Assembly: GCA_037349105.1 (NCBI GenBank)
Contig: JAYJMM010000113.1
Location: 744,001 to 808,000, forward strand
DNA length: 64,000 bases
DNA from: Limnomonas spitsbergensis
Lineage: Eukaryota > Chlorophyta > Chlorophyceae > Chlamydomonadales
Direction: 5' to 3'
Shown: piece after piece, positions 7,853-20,221 of the stretch
Layout of the letters: every line of letters begins with the position of its first letter
How positions within the stretch are numbered: the first letter of the stretch is position 1
The notes under the pieces: generated by a model
Told to the model about the DNA's origin: nothing
Database searches by the model: none
The model's input: the letters and a program-made list of their open reading frames with translations, nothing else
Program-made: the position numbers and the translations under genes

Positions 7853-10503
7853 CGGCACGGAGAAGTTAAAGCCGATCGGCGACCGAAGATTTTGGGACGA
7901 AATGAATAAAAGCCGAAGGTCCCGGTAGGGGCGTTCTGCGGGAGCCAAAAGAAAGAAAGGGTGACTACGGCCGTAGGCCGCAAGTTATCGACGGTTGCGT
8001 TCGGCCAACGGCCGAAATCTGACTGCGTTTTTGCCGATGTGTCGCCGACGTTTTTTTGAACTTACAAGCTCGACCATACAAAAATGGTCGGGTTTGCAAG
8101 GGATGGTGCATCCGTTTTCACCGGCACCCTCATTGGTGTGGCCAAGCTTTTGAGACATGATATCCCATGGCTGGCTGCAGTCCACTGTGTGGCCCATCTC
8201 TGTCATATGATCATGATTTCTGCCAAGCATCACGTCCGTGCTAAACCATCCATACTTCATATAAGAATAACAAAACACGGCCGAACAGAAACAAAACCGT
8301 TTCGGCGTCAACCGAAAAAATGAAATTGGCTGAAAGAAAAGTTTGGACCTTCGGATGGTCCAAGAAACGACCAAGACGGTCGAAGTAAAAAATGGCAGTT
8401 TCGGCGGTATCCGAAAAGAAAAAGACGACTTTCGGCTGGATCCGAAACCTAAAAAGGGGCGTATAACTTACTTGGCCACGTGAGGGTCTCCAAAAGATAC
8501 ACGGTAAGTGAATCCCCACGTGATCTCCCGGTACGCGCCCCGGAAGCTAAGGCAAGAGGCCCATAGCCGAACAAGCTTTACTTATCCATAATCCAGAAAG
8601 CAGCCTAACGTGTACGATCTTGCGACCAGCGTGTAGTCACTGAGCTCACCCGTAGGCGTCCGTCACTGCCGTGAGGAAGAAGTCTGCCACGGATATGAAG
8701 CGCCTGTCCCGTGTCATTAAAAAATGACAACGCGGTTTTTGCTTGACCAGCCTCAGTCACCAGTTCTTGCTTACGTTGTTTGCGCTGTGAATCTGATTTT
8801 TTGTTTGGAAAGCCAAATTCTGCCCTTGATAGACTGAAAGTAGCATTTAGCAGCGACCCTCAACTCGAAGAGTTGCCAAGTAAAGATCTAGCAAAGCCCC
8901 GGCAGTGGAATTTCGGGTAAGCCGTGTGGAGAGACTTGACGATCAAAGTTGAGGAATTATAAACCTAGCTTGATTGTACATTTGCATTTGGATAAACGGT
9001 GGTGACAGTCGAACCGCGTGCATGCCAAGTGTTGACAGAAGTTAAGTTGTGAATCAGTGGATTGCTGAGTCCAAGTTTGAAGTGTTTAGGACTGTGCGAA
9101 GGTAAGCAATTCTAGAGTAGCAACGTGACGCGAGCTGAGAGGATCTCCAAGCCTGACGTGCGATGTGAGGAGTGTGGATCTTGGAGCCCCATTGCATCTG
9201 AAGGTCAGGGAGAGTTAGGGGACACGGCTTAAAGACCGCCATGAAGCATGGTTCTAAAAGCAGGAGTGTCAGTGGACCCATCGGAGGATTCCAATTTCAA
9301 AAGGGACAGCGTGAGTGTGCTTGCGGTACCAGTGCTCAGGGACAGCAAGGTACAGTGATCCAAGGGGAGTGCGGATCTAGATTGCATGAAGTCCCAACTT
9401 AGATGGCGAGCGCTCACCATGCCGCAGTAGGAAAAATAACAGAGGCGTGCCAGACCCAAGCTGGACCCTGACCGAACCCTAAACTAGAACGGACCATGGA
9501 CCTGGACGGACCCCGACCCTAAGTGGGCATTGATCGTGAGAAGACCCTGACCCTGGGCAGACCCTGACTCCCTCATGCCAACACATAAGGAGCGCGCATG
9601 CCGCCTAAAGGCCGGAATTCGAGAAACGGCAGGAATTCCGGAACCGGAAAGGAAGGCAGTACGCAGCTGCCATGATAACGGTAGTATCGAGTGACAGCAC
9701 TTTCTCCCTTGGGCCCATGCAGCACTTGGCTTGGTTACTCTTGACCAAAATGGACCGCAACTACACCTCATTACATAAATACATTTACTGGTATGAGCCC
9801 TTGGCATGGTCGCAATTCAGAGCTGGGCTTTCACTGGGTGCGAGGCTGGGTATTGTCATGCTCCGTATGGAGGACAGAAGTGCCCAACTAAGCCCAACTG
9901 AAACCTCATCAACTCTCCTCATGTTTGAGATCATGGCCATGCTACTGTGCGCGGGACTTCAGATTGCCGCTTTTGCGCCAACTCGGATTCAGCTTTACAC
10001 GTTCTCTTCTTTGTTTTGCATACGATAAATGGTATAAATACTCGTTAATTATGGTTGAAGGTCCAGCGGCCATTCACCTCCGGGGCCTTCCTGTCGTCGC
10101 CCCGGTTAAGAATGAAGCACCAGCTGAGTGGCCCGGGCCAAAAGGGGGAGGCCGGCCGCCTAGGCCGCAATCCATTGCCATTTTGCGGGAGCAGCTGATG
10201 CCGACGCGATTCACTCCAAGGGCAACACCGGCGACCACGGTGCACGGCATTCTGCTTTCCCAATCCCCGCCCAATCAGCCAGGCCCCCCCCCGGAGGATA
10301 GAGCCGCAGCTCAGAAGGAGTGTCTGGACCACCATATCAAGGCATGAAATACAAAGGCATTCCGCAGGATCCTGCCCTCTAAGGATGACCTATATATCAT
10401 GATGGACGGGCTGCGATGCACATCCCAACTGGCGGCCTTGAAGGAGGCGACCTGGGCGGTTCAATACTTCGCGGACCAATGGTTTCCACGATCATGATAT
10501 GTC
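7853..10503. repeat. C unit 2 of block 2 (2651 bp)
   Basis: Full unit with the same internal order as at 5201. It has a one-base shorter T run, so the hAT relic is in frame, and a CCATACTTCAT variant where other units have CCATGTTTGAT. Plus frames lie at 9672-10028 and within 9925-10347. All four hairpins are present. Confidence 0.92.
8084..8251 (+). pseudogene. hAT-type transposase relic (in-frame copy)
   Basis: About 56 codons resemble the middle of hAT-superfamily transposases. RDGASVFTG matches the (T/S)DGAS motif that holds the second catalytic aspartate, and HCVAHLCHM about 20 residues later matches the conserved C-x-x-H element. GVAKLLRHDIPWLAAV fills the space as in the family. hAT transposases use a DDE catalytic triad; the first Asp, the Glu and the dimerisation domain are missing, and no terminal inverted repeats were seen. 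The frame (8084-8323) then runs into CCGAAA-rich sequence. A non-functional captured fragment. Confidence 0.65.
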
Positions 10504-11869
10504 CGGCACGGAGAGTTTAAAGCCGATCGGCGACCGAAGATTTTGGGACGAAATGAATAAAAGCCGAAGGTCAGGGAGAGTTAGGGGACACGGCTTAAAG
10601 ACCGCCATGAAGCATGGTTCTAAAAGCAGGAGTGTCAGTGGACCCATCGGAGGATTCCAATTTCAAAAGGGACAGCGTGAGTGTGCTTGCGGTACCAGTG
10701 CTCAGGGACAGCAAGGTACAGTGATCCAAGGGGAGTGCGGATCTAGATTGCATGAAGTCCCAACTTAGATGGCGAGCGCTCACCATGCCGCAGTAGGAAA
10801 AATAACAGAGGCGTGCCAGACCCAAGCTGGACCCTGACCGAACCCTAAACTAGAACGGACCATGGACCTGGACGGACCCCGACCCTAAGTGGGCATTGAT
10901 CGTGAGAAGACCCTGACCCTGGGCAGACCCTGACTCCCTCATGCCAACACATAAGGAGCGCGCATGCCGCCTAAAGGCCGGAATTCGAGAAACGGCAGGA
11001 ATTCCGGAACCGGAAAGGAAGGCAGTACGCAGCTGCCATGATAACGGTAGTATCGAGTGACAGCACTTTCTCCCTTGGGCCCATGCAGTACTTGGCTTGG
11101 TTACTCTTGACCAAAATGGACCGCAACTACACCTCATTACATAAATACATTTACTGGTATGAGCCCTTGGCATGGTCGCAATTCAGAGCTGGGCTTTCAC
11201 TGGGTGCGAGGCTGGGTATTGTCATGCTCCGTATGGAGGACAGAAGTGCCCAACTAAGCCCAACTGAAACCTCATCAACTCTCCTCATGTTTGAGATCAT
11301 GGCCATGCTACTGTGCGCGGGACTTCAGATTGCCGCTTTTGCGCCAACTCGGATTCAGCTTTACACGTTCTCTTCTTTGTTTTGCATACGATAAATGGTA
11401 GAAATACTCGTTAATTATGGTTGAAGGTCCAGCGGCCATTCACCTCCGGGGCCTTCCTGTCGTCGCCCCGGTTAAGAATGAAGCACCAGCTGAGTGGCCC
11501 GGGCCAAAAGGGGGAGGCCGGCCGCCTAGGCCGCAATCCATTGCCATTTTGCGGGAGCAGCTGATGCCGACGCGATTCACTCCAAGGGCAACACCGGCGA
11601 CCACGGTGCACGGCATTCTGCTTTCCCAATCCCCGCCCAATCAGCCAGGCCCCCCCCCGGAGGATAGAGCCGCAGCTCAGAAGGAGTGTCTGGACCACCA
11701 TATCAAGGCATGAAATACAAAGGCATTCCGCAGGATCCTGCCCTCTAAGGATGACCTATATATCATGATGGACGGGCTGCGATGCACATCCCAACTGGCG
11801 GCCTTGAAGGAGGCGACCTGGGCGGTTCAATACTTCGCGGACCAATGGTTTCCACGATCATGATATGTC
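10504..11869. repeat. Short C unit of block 2 (1366 bp, internal deletion)
   Basis: It starts like other units but jumps from the first GAAGGTC (right after AAAAGCC) to the second GAAGGTC. These sit 1286 bp apart in a full unit (5263 and 6549). The hAT relic, G boxes and the 6-bp hairpin are lost; the 9-bp hairpin and the plus frame (11038-11394) remain. The TATA-like site is mutated. Confidence 0.92.
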
Positions 11870-14518
11870 CGGCACGGAGAAGTTAAAGCCGATCGGCGAC
11901 CGAAGATTTTGGGACGAAATGAATAAAAGCCGAAGGTCCCGGTAGGGGCGTTCTGCGGGAGCCAAAAGAAAGAAAGGGTGACTACGGCCGTAGGCCGCAA
12001 GTTATCGACGGTTGCGTTCGGCCAACGGCCGAAATCTGACTGCGTTTTTGCCGATGTGTCGCCGACGTTTTTTTGAACTTACAAGCTCGACCATACAAAA
12101 ATGGTCGGGTTTGCAAGGGATGGTGCATCCGTTTTCACCGGCACCCTCATTGGTGTGGCCAAGCTTTTGAGACATGATATCCCATGGCTGGCTGCAGTCC
12201 ATTGTGTGGCCCATCTCTGTCATATGATCATGATTTCTGCCAAGCATCACGTCCGTGCTAAACCATCCATACTTCATATAAGAATAACAAAACACGGCCG
12301 AACAGAAACAAAACCGTTTCGGCGTCAACCGAAAAAATGAAATTGGCTGAAAGAAAAGTTTGGACCTTCGGATGGTCCAAGAAACGACCAAGACGGTCGA
12401 AGTAAAAAATGGCAGTTTCGGCGGTATCCGAAAAGAAAAAGACGACTTTCGGCTGGATCCGAAACCTAAAAAGGGGCGTATAACTTACTTGGCCACGTGA
12501 GGGTCTCCAAAAGATACACGGTAAGTGAATCCCCACGTGATCTCCCGGTACGCGCCCCGGAAGCTAAGGCAAGAGGCCCATAGCCGAACAAGCTTTACTT
12601 ATCCATAATCCAGAAAGCAGCCTAACGTGTACGATCTTGCGACCAGCGTGTAGTCACTGAGCTCACCCGTAGGCGTCCGTCACTGCCGTGAGGAAGAAGT
12701 CTGCCACGGATATGAAGCGCCTGTCCCGTGTCATTAAAAAATGACAACGCGGTTTTTGCTTGACCAGCCTCAGTCACCAGTTCTTGCTTACGTTGTTTGC
12801 GCTGTGAATCTGATTTTTTGTTTGGAAAGCCAAATTCTGCCCTTGATAGACTGAAAGTAGCATTTAGCAGCGACCCTCAACTCGAAGAGTTGCCAAGTAA
12901 AGATCTAGCAAAGCCCCGGCAGTGGAATTTCGGGTAAGCCGTGTGGAGAGACTTGACGATCAAAGTTGAGGAATTATAAACCCAGCTTGATTGTACATTT
13001 GCATTTGGATAAACGGTGGTGACAGTCGAACCGCGTGCATGCCAAGTGTTGACAGAAGTTAAGTTGTGAATCAGTGGATTGCTGAGTCCAAGTTTGAAGT
13101 GTTTAGGACTGTGCGAAGGTAAGCAATTCTTGAGTAGCAACGTGACGCGAGATGAGAGGATCTCCGAGCCTGACGTGCGATGTGAGGAGTGTGGATCTTG
13201 GAGCCCCATTGCATCTGAAGGTCAGGGAGAGTTAGGGGACACGGCTTAAAGACCGCCATGAAGCATGGTTCTAAAAGCAGGAGTGTCAGTGGACCCATCG
13301 GAGGATTCCAATTTCAAAAGGGACAGCGTGAGTGTGCTTGCGGTACCAGTGCTCAGGGACAGCAAGGTACAGTGATCCAAGGGGAGTGCAGATCTAGATT
13401 GCATGAAGTCCCAACTTAGATGGCGAGCGCTCACCATGCCGCAGTAGGAAAAATAACAGAGGCGTGCCAGACCCAAGCTGGACCCTGACCGAACCCTAAA
13501 CCAGAACGGACCATGGACCTGGACGGACCCCGACCCTAAGTGGACATTGATCGTGAGAAGACCCTGACCCTGGGCAGACCCTGACTCCCTCATGCCAACA
13601 CATAAGGAGCGCGCATGCCGCCTAAAGGCCGGAATTCGAGAAACGGCAGGAATTCCGGAACCGGAAAGGAAGGCAGTACGCAGCTGCCATGATAACGGTA
13701 GTATCGAGTGACAGCACTTTCTCCCTTGGGCCCATGCAGTACTTGGCTTGGTTACTCTTGACCAAAATGGACCGCAACTACACCTCATTACATAAATACA
13801 TTTACTGGTATGAGCCCTTGGCATGGTCGCAATTCAGAGCTGGGCTTTCACTGGGTGCGAGGCTGGGTATTGTCATGCTCCGTATGGAGGACAGAAGTGC
13901 CCAACTAAGCCCAACTGAAACCTCATCAACTCTCCTCATGTTTGAGATCATGGCCATGCTACTGTGCGCGGGACTTCAGATTGCCGCTTTTGCGCCAACT
14001 CGGATTCAGCTTTACACGTTCTCTTCTTTGTTTTGCATACGATACATGGTATAAATACTCGTTAATTTGGTTGAAGGTCCAGCGGCCATTCAACTCCGGG
14101 GCCTTCCTGTCGTCGCCCCGGTTAAGAATGAAGCACCAGCTGAGTGGCCCGGGCCAAAAGGGGGAGGCCGGCCGCCTAGGCCGCAATACATTGCCATTCC
14201 GCGGGAGCAGCTGATGCCGTCGCGATTCACTCCAAGGGCAACACCGGCGACCACGGTGCACGGCATTCTGCTTTCCCAATCCCCGCCCAATCAGCCAGGC
14301 CCCCCCCGGAGGATAGAGCCGCAGCTCAGAAGGAGTGTCTTGACCACCATATCAAGGCATGAAATACAAAGGCATTCCGCAGGATCCTGCCCTCTAAGGA
14401 TGACCTATATATCATGATGGACGGGCTGCGAGGCACATCCCAACTGGCGGCCTTGAAGGAGGCAACCTGGGCGGTTCAATACTTCGCGGACCAATGGTTT
14501 CCACGATCATGATATGTC
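11870..14518. repeat. C unit 4 of block 2 (2649 bp)
   Basis: Full unit. The 3' third switches sequence type relative to units 1-3 (GATACATGG, GTTAATTTGG, GCAATACATTGCCATTCC), showing two subtypes within one array. A merged 192-aa minus frame (13246-13824) appears because of one base change (CTAGAAC to CCAGAAC). The 118-aa-type frame is at 13689-14054. Confidence 0.92.
12101..12268 (+). pseudogene. hAT-type transposase relic
   Basis: In-frame copy with the DGAS and HCVAH motifs unchanged. One synonymous change (CACTGT to CATTGT) falls at His-Cys. Confidence 0.6.
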
Positions 14519-17167
14519 CGGCACGGAGAAGTTAAAGCCGATCGGCGACCGAAGATTTTGGGACGAAATGAATAAAAGCCGAAGGTCCCGGTAGGGGCGT
14601 TCTGCGGGAGCCAAAAGAAAGAAAGGGTGACTACGGCCGTAGGCCGCAAGTTATCGACGGTTGCGTTCGGCCAACGGCCGAAATCTGACTGCGTTTTTGC
14701 CGATGTGTCGCCGACGTTTTTTTGAACTTACAAGCTCGACCATACAAAAATGGTCGGGTTTGCAAGGGATGGTGCATCCGTTTTCACCGGCACCCTCATT
14801 GGTGTGGCCAAGCTTTTGAGACATGATATCCCATGGCTGGCTGCAGTCCACTGTGTGGCCCATCTCTGTCATATGATCATGATTTCTGCCAAGCATCACG
14901 TCCGTGCTAAACCATCCATACTTCATATACGAATAACAAAACACGGCCGAACAGAAACAAAACCGTTTCGGCGTCAACCGAAAAAATGAAATTGGCTGAA
15001 AGAAAAGTTTGGACCTTCGGATGGTCCAAGAAACGACCAAGACGGTCGAAGTAAAAAATGGCAGTTTCGGCGGTATCCGAAAAGAAAAAGACGACTTTCG
15101 GCTGGATCCGAAACCTAAAAAGGGGCGTATAACTTACTTGGCCACGTGAGGGTCTCCAAAAGATACACGGTAAGTGAATCCCCACGTGATCTCCCGGTAC
15201 GCGCCCCGGAAGCTAAGGCAAGAGGCCCATAGCCGAACAAGCTTTACTTATCCATAATCCAGAAAGCAGCCTAACGTGTACGATCTTGCGACCAGCGTGT
15301 AGTCACTGAGCTCACCCGTAGGCGTCCGTCACTGCCGTGAGGAAGAAGTCTGCCACGGATATGAAGCGCCTGTCCCGTGTCATTAAAAAATGACAACGCG
15401 GTTTTTGCTTGACCAGCCTCAGTCACCAGTTCTTGCTTACGTTGTTTGCGCTGTGAATCTGATTTTTTGTTTGGAAAGCCAAATTCTGCCCTTGATAGAC
15501 TGAAAGTAGCATTTAGCAGCGACCCTCAACTCGAAGAGTTGCCAAGTAAAGATCTAGCAAAGCCCCGGCAGTGGAATTTCGGGTAAGCCGTGTGGAGAGA
15601 CTTGACGATCAAAGTTGAGGAATTATAAACCCAGCTTGATTGTACATTTGCATTTGGATAAACGGTGGTGACAGTCGAACCGCGTGCATGCCAAGTGTTG
15701 ACAGAAGTTAAGTTGTGAATCAGTGGATTGCTGAGTCCAAGTTTGAAGTGTTTAGGACTGTGCGAAGGTAAGCAATTCTTGAGTAGCAACGTGACGCGAG
15801 ATGAGAGGATCTCCGAGCCTGACGTGCGATGTGAGGAGTGTGGATCTTGGAGCCCCATTGCATCTGAAGGTCAGGGAGAGTTAGGGGACACGGCTTAAAG
15901 ACCGCCATGAAGCATGGTTCTAAAAGCAGGAGTGTCAGTGGACCCATCGGAGGATTCCAATTTCAAAAGGGACAGCGTGAGTGTGCTTGCGGTACCAGTG
16001 CTCAGGGACAGCAAGGTACAGTGATCCAAGGGGAGTGCAGATCTAGATTGCATGAAGTCCCAACTTAGATGGCGAGCGCTCACCATGCCGCAGTAGGAAA
16101 AATAACAGAGGCGTGCCAGACCCAAGCTGGACCCTGACCGAACCCTAAACCAGAACGGACCATGGACCTGGACGGACCCCGACCCTAAGTGGGCATTGAT
16201 CGTGAGAAGACCCTGACCCTGGGCAGACCCTGACTCCCTCATGCCAACACATAAGGAGCGCGCATGCCGCCTAAAGGCCGGAATTCGAGAAACGGCAGGA
16301 ATTCCGGAACCGGAAAGGAAGGCAGTACGCAGCTGCCATGATAACGGTAGTATCGAGTGACAGCACTTTCTCCCTTGGGCCCATGCAGTACTTGGCTTGG
16401 TTACTCTTGACCAAAATGGACCGCAACTACACCTCATTACATAAATACATTTACTGGTATGAGCCCTTGGCATGGTCGCAATTCAGAGCTGGGCTTTCAC
16501 TGGGTGCGAGGCTGGGTATTGTCATGCTCCGTATGGAGGACAGAAGTGCCCAACTAAGCTTCACTGAAACCTCATCAAGTCTCCTCATGTTTGAGATCAT
16601 GGCCATGCTACTGTGCGCGGGACTTCAGATTGCCGCTTTTGCGCCAACTCGGATTCAGCTTTGCACGTTCTCTTCTTTGTTTTGCATACGATACATGGTA
16701 TAAATACTCGTTAATTTGGTTGAAGGTCCAGCGGCCATTCAACTCCGGGGCCTTCCTGTCGTCGCCCCGGTTAAGAATGAAGCACCAGCTGAGTGGCCCG
16801 GGCCAAAAGGGGGAGGCCGGCCGCCTAGGCCGCAATACATTGCCATTCCGCGGGAGCAGCTGATGCCGTCGCGATTCACTCCAAGGGCAACACCGGCGAC
16901 CACGGTGCACGGCATTCTGCTTTCCCAATCCCCGCCCAATCAGCCAGGCCCCCCCCGGAGGATAGAGCCGCAGCTCAGAAGGAGTGTCTTGACCACCATA
17001 TCAAGGCATGAAATACAAAGGCATTCCGCAGGATCCTGCCCTCTAAGGATGACCTATATATCATGATGGACGGGCTGCGAGGCACATCCCAACTGGCGGC
17101 CTTGAAGGAGGCAACCTGGGCGGTTCAATACTTCGCGGACCAATGGTTTCCACGATCATGATATGTC
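14519..17167. repeat. C unit 5 of block 2 (2649 bp)
   Basis: Full unit of the second subtype. The plus frame 16338-16703 carries the SFTETSSSLL variant. It is followed directly by the terminal stub. Confidence 0.92.
14750..14917 (+). pseudogene. hAT-type transposase relic
   Basis: In-frame copy, essentially identical to 8084-8251 over the DGAS to HCVAH region. Confidence 0.6.
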
Positions 17168-17814
17168 CGGCACAGCGAAGTTAAAGCCGATCGGCGACCG
17201 AAGATTTGGGGACGAAATGAATAAAAGCCGAAGGTCCCGGTAGGGGCGTTCTGCGGGAGCCGAAAGAAAAAAGGGTGACTTCGGCCGTACGCCGCAAGTT
17301 ATCGACGGTTGGGTTCGGCCAACGGCCGAAATCTGACTGCGTTTTTGCCGATGTGTCGCCGACGTTTTTTTGAACTTACAAGCTCGACCATACAAAAATG
17401 GTCGGGTTTGCAAGGGATGGTGCATCCGTTTTCACCGGCACCCTCATTGGTGTGGCCAAGCTTTTGAGACATGATATCCCATGGCTGGCTGCAGTCCACT
17501 GTGTGGCCCATCACTGTCATATGATCTTGATTTCTGCCAAGCATCACGTCCGTGCTAAGCCATCCATGTTTCGGCGGTATCCGAAAAGAAAAAGACGACT
17601 TTCGGCTGGATCCGAAACCTAAAAAGGGGCGTATAACTTACTTGGCCACGTGAGGGTCTCCAAAAGATACACGGTAAGTGAATTCCCACGTGATCTCCCG
17701 GTACGCGCCCCGGAAGCTAAGGCAAGAGGCCCATAGCCGAACAAGCTTTACTTATCCATAATCCAGAAAGCAGCCTAGCGTGTACGATCTTGCGACCAGC
17801 GTGTAGTCACTGAG
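17168..17814. repeat. Terminal C-unit stub of block 2
   Basis: It begins as a normal C unit, then loses about 144 bp between two GTTT repeats (CATCCATGTTT joined to CGGCGGTATCC). It stops at GTAGTCACTGAGC, where segment D begins. The same internal deletion is found in the inverted copy at 45257. Confidence 0.88.
17398..17570 (+). pseudogene. hAT-type transposase relic in terminal stub
   Basis: In-frame DGASVFTG and HCVAHHCHM (one Leu to His change). The frame then jumps across the 144-bp deletion into RRYPKRKRRLSAGSET. Confidence 0.6.
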
Positions 17815-17905
17815 CCGCACTGCGTATCTCAACTCAACATCTGATGCAGTAGGAAAGTTTGGCTGGCTCTCGTTGCCCAGTGTAGGGGCTGAAATCTGAA
17901 ACCTG

Positions 17906-17947
17906 AGATCTGATGCTGTGAGTTAGAGATCTGATGCTGTGAGTTAG
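17906..17947. repeat. 21-bp direct duplication in segment D
   Basis: AGATCTGATGCTGTGAGTTAG occurs twice in tandem (described in two halves: AGATCTGATG and CTGTGAGTTAG). The copy in block 3 is at 32000-32041. Confidence 0.9.
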
Positions 17948-18266
17948 CCTGAATGGATCTCAATTGAATGCAGCCGACAGTCGTACAGGTGTTGGATCTG
18001 CATTTCCCTTACGGATTGCGCCAATCTCAGCCGCGGCCGAAGGCCGGCTTGCAGCTGACAAGCATCGGAGGGTCACTGATGTTATGCTGCTGGATGGTCA
18101 TCTCTATGTCATACTTTGCAGTGTAGGCGCCTTGGCTGCACATTGGCTGTGATCATGCGCAACGTAGCTGGTTGGCAGGCTGTTTGGTCTTCTCCGTGGG
18201 GTGGAGCACTTGGCTGGCGTGGTAGGCTTGTATTTTCTTGGGCAATCCTGTTCTTTAAGGTCTGTT

Positions 18267-19123
18267 TCACCCGTGTTTTTGGCTGCGCTGGTTCTGGCGC
18301 ACCCGTGATCGAGGAAGTGAGGTACGATACAATGAGGGGCTGAAACAGTTTGTTCTTTTTCTTTCCTTCCGTTGTGTGCGGGAGGGTGGTGTTGCATTTA
18401 GTTTGTTTTTTCTTGAGCTTACGTACGTATCCTTTGGGAGCCAATTTATTTTGTTTTGTTCTTTCAACACCGTGTATCTTCTCATGCCCTGTATTTGTCC
18501 TTCCTTTGATATCACATCTAGGTGTGTCGAGGACTGTGACATGGGTGGGGGGGGGGGTGCATTGGTGTTAGGTGTATCACCCTGTCCCATCCCTCCCATG
18601 GTGGCATCCTGGTCTGGAAAAGATAACCTCAATAGATGCTCGAGCTCGTTGTTTCTAGCAGGGCCATGCCTTGGATGCACATATTGCACGATGCGCTTGG
18701 CTCGTACAATTTAATCAGTGTGATAGAATCTGGGAGCACTGGTCCCTGGATACATGGGAACATGAACCTGATTGTTTTTGACATGCAGTCTCCAATATCT
18801 GTCAGGAAGTCGTCCCATGTCTGCATCAGTAACACAAACGCTCGCAGCAGCGTTGTGGCATCTGGGAGATATGATGCTACGTTGGAACATCTGTCTCGTA
18901 AAACTGTCAGGCTATCGGGGGGCAGGGTACCGGTGGGTTGGCGAGAGGCAGCCAATGGCAGCATAGGCTCGAAGTGCCCCGCTAGGGTATTTCCAGAAAA
19001 CCACACATGCAGGGCGGGGGTAGCGTCACTTGTTGGTTGAACTCCTAGGAGTTGGCTCACAATGCTGCGTCCCGCATCAGACTCCGAAATTTGGTGTTGA
19101 TGCACTGTTATTTGCAATGCCAT
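18267..19123 (-). pseudogene. Segment D minus-strand frame, broken copy (block 2)
   Basis: Not recognised. It begins MALQITVHQHQISESDAGRS and continues through LLRAFVLLMQTWDDFLTDIG and MFPCIQGPVLPD. Compared with block 3, small insertions near 18852 (GTTGTGGCATC for GTGTCATC) and near 18710 (extra bases before AATCAGTG) break the C-terminal half, which continues as a separate frame (18267-18689). This copy keeps the CAA codon where block 3 has TAA. Confidence 0.4.
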
Positions 19124-19188
19124 TGCAGTCCAGTGGGTGATGACCCTGTCGGCCCATAGTCCCTCTCCCGTATCCCCGTCTCAACATG

Positions 19189-19611
19189 TGAGGAGACGCA
19201 GCCTCGATCCCAAGGCAAGCCTGGATGTGATATGCAGGTATCTCAATGTGCCTGTACCCCTGCACGTGCTGATGGGGGTAGGTTTGACCATGTTCCTATT
19301 TTACTGTTAGCCGGCCCGCCTTGGAGCCAACCGCGTTTGCTAGGAGGGAAAAATGAACCTTGCAGGGAAACGATGTGACTATGAAGCAGGCTCGTGACGT
19401 ACTTTACAGATGGAACCCGGATAGTAGGGACTTTTACGTTACAAATTTATGTACGTCTGCCTCGGTGGCAGAACATTTTGGAGCCATGTATCACCTTTCT
19501 GCATCAGTGCATGAAGTCTCCCAACACTTTAGCCGCGCTATTGAGTGTGCCCTTATGGATTTACATAGATCGCAGGGTAAAGTTGCTTGCTATCCCAGCG
19601 GTCGAAGGTCA
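19189..19611 (+). pseudogene. Coding-like segment upstream of integrase fragment, block 2
   Basis: It starts with a 50-bp piece of integrase C-terminal sequence (AGCCTCGATCCCAAGGC, encoding SLDPKA). A plus frame follows (DVLYRWNPDSRDFYVTNLC, then AEHFGAMYHLSASVHEVS) that I do not recognise. It is not in frame with the integrase that follows. A 6-base deletion relative to block 3 (near 19305) and other changes shorten the open frame. Confidence 0.35.
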
Positions 19612-20100
19612 CCATCATGCAGACGGGCTATCAGAGAGGGCTGTCCAGACCCTCAAGGCAGACCTGCGCAAGTGCTGCGAGGAGGGCAGCAGCGACGATT
19701 CATGGGACAAGATGGTGCCCTGGGTGGCCCTAGGCTTCCGGTGCTCGCCGCAGCAGGCCACGCGCATGGCGCCGTACGAGGTGCTGTTCGGGCAGAGACC
19801 CACCTTTCCCTCCAGAGTGGGGGCGGACCTTTGGAACACAGCCAAGGTGGCAACAGCAGAAGAGGCAGCAGACCTGCTCTTGGCCAGAGTGGCCAGGATC
19901 AAAGAGGCGCTGCCAGTCGCGGGTGAGCATCTGAAAATTGCGCAGCACCGCGACAAGCTGCGATATGCACGCATTCGTGGGGGAGGGTATGTCCCCCAGG
20001 TCAGGCGTTTTGCAGAGGGAGATTACGTGTATGTGAAGTATTCATCAGAACGACACAGCCTCGATCCCAAGGCCAGGCTGGATGTAATATGCAGGTATCT
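19612..20100 (+). pseudogene. Ty3/gypsy integrase, C-terminal half, block 2
   Basis: Within a 262-aa plus frame (19394-20182). ADGLSERAVQTLKADLRKC contains the catalytic glutamate of the DDE integrase core. KMVPWVALGFRCSPQQATRM then MAPYEVLFGQRP are standard Ty3 integrase signatures, followed by RRFAEGDYVYVKY and LDPKARLDVI in the C-terminal module. Integrase inserts retroelement cDNA. The zinc finger and both catalytic Asp residues are missing, so this half cannot act. The N-terminal ~70 residues of the frame are unrelated sequence. Confidence 0.8.
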
Positions 20101-20221
20101 CTGCGGGAGGTCACCCTTAGGTCAATGCCACAGAGACTGTCATTGTGCCAGCCCTGACCCTTCCCTGTCCTCATGCCTCTAACTCAGTGTTAATCCATGC
20201 CCTGTACCTGGTACCTTGTAG

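Larger units (their letters stand above)
17815..19160. other. Segment D, block 2
   Basis: A 1.3-kb segment found only between the terminal C stub and the integrase fragment. It includes a 21-bp tandem duplication, a stretch of T-rich plus strand, and the broken minus-strand frame listed separately. No transposon domain was recognised. Confidence 0.6.

Noticed and set aside
13246..13824. 192-aa minus-strand protein of the C unit
   Set aside because: It overlaps the plus frame, exists only where single-base changes remove a stop, and is split in two in other units. Neither strand is proven.
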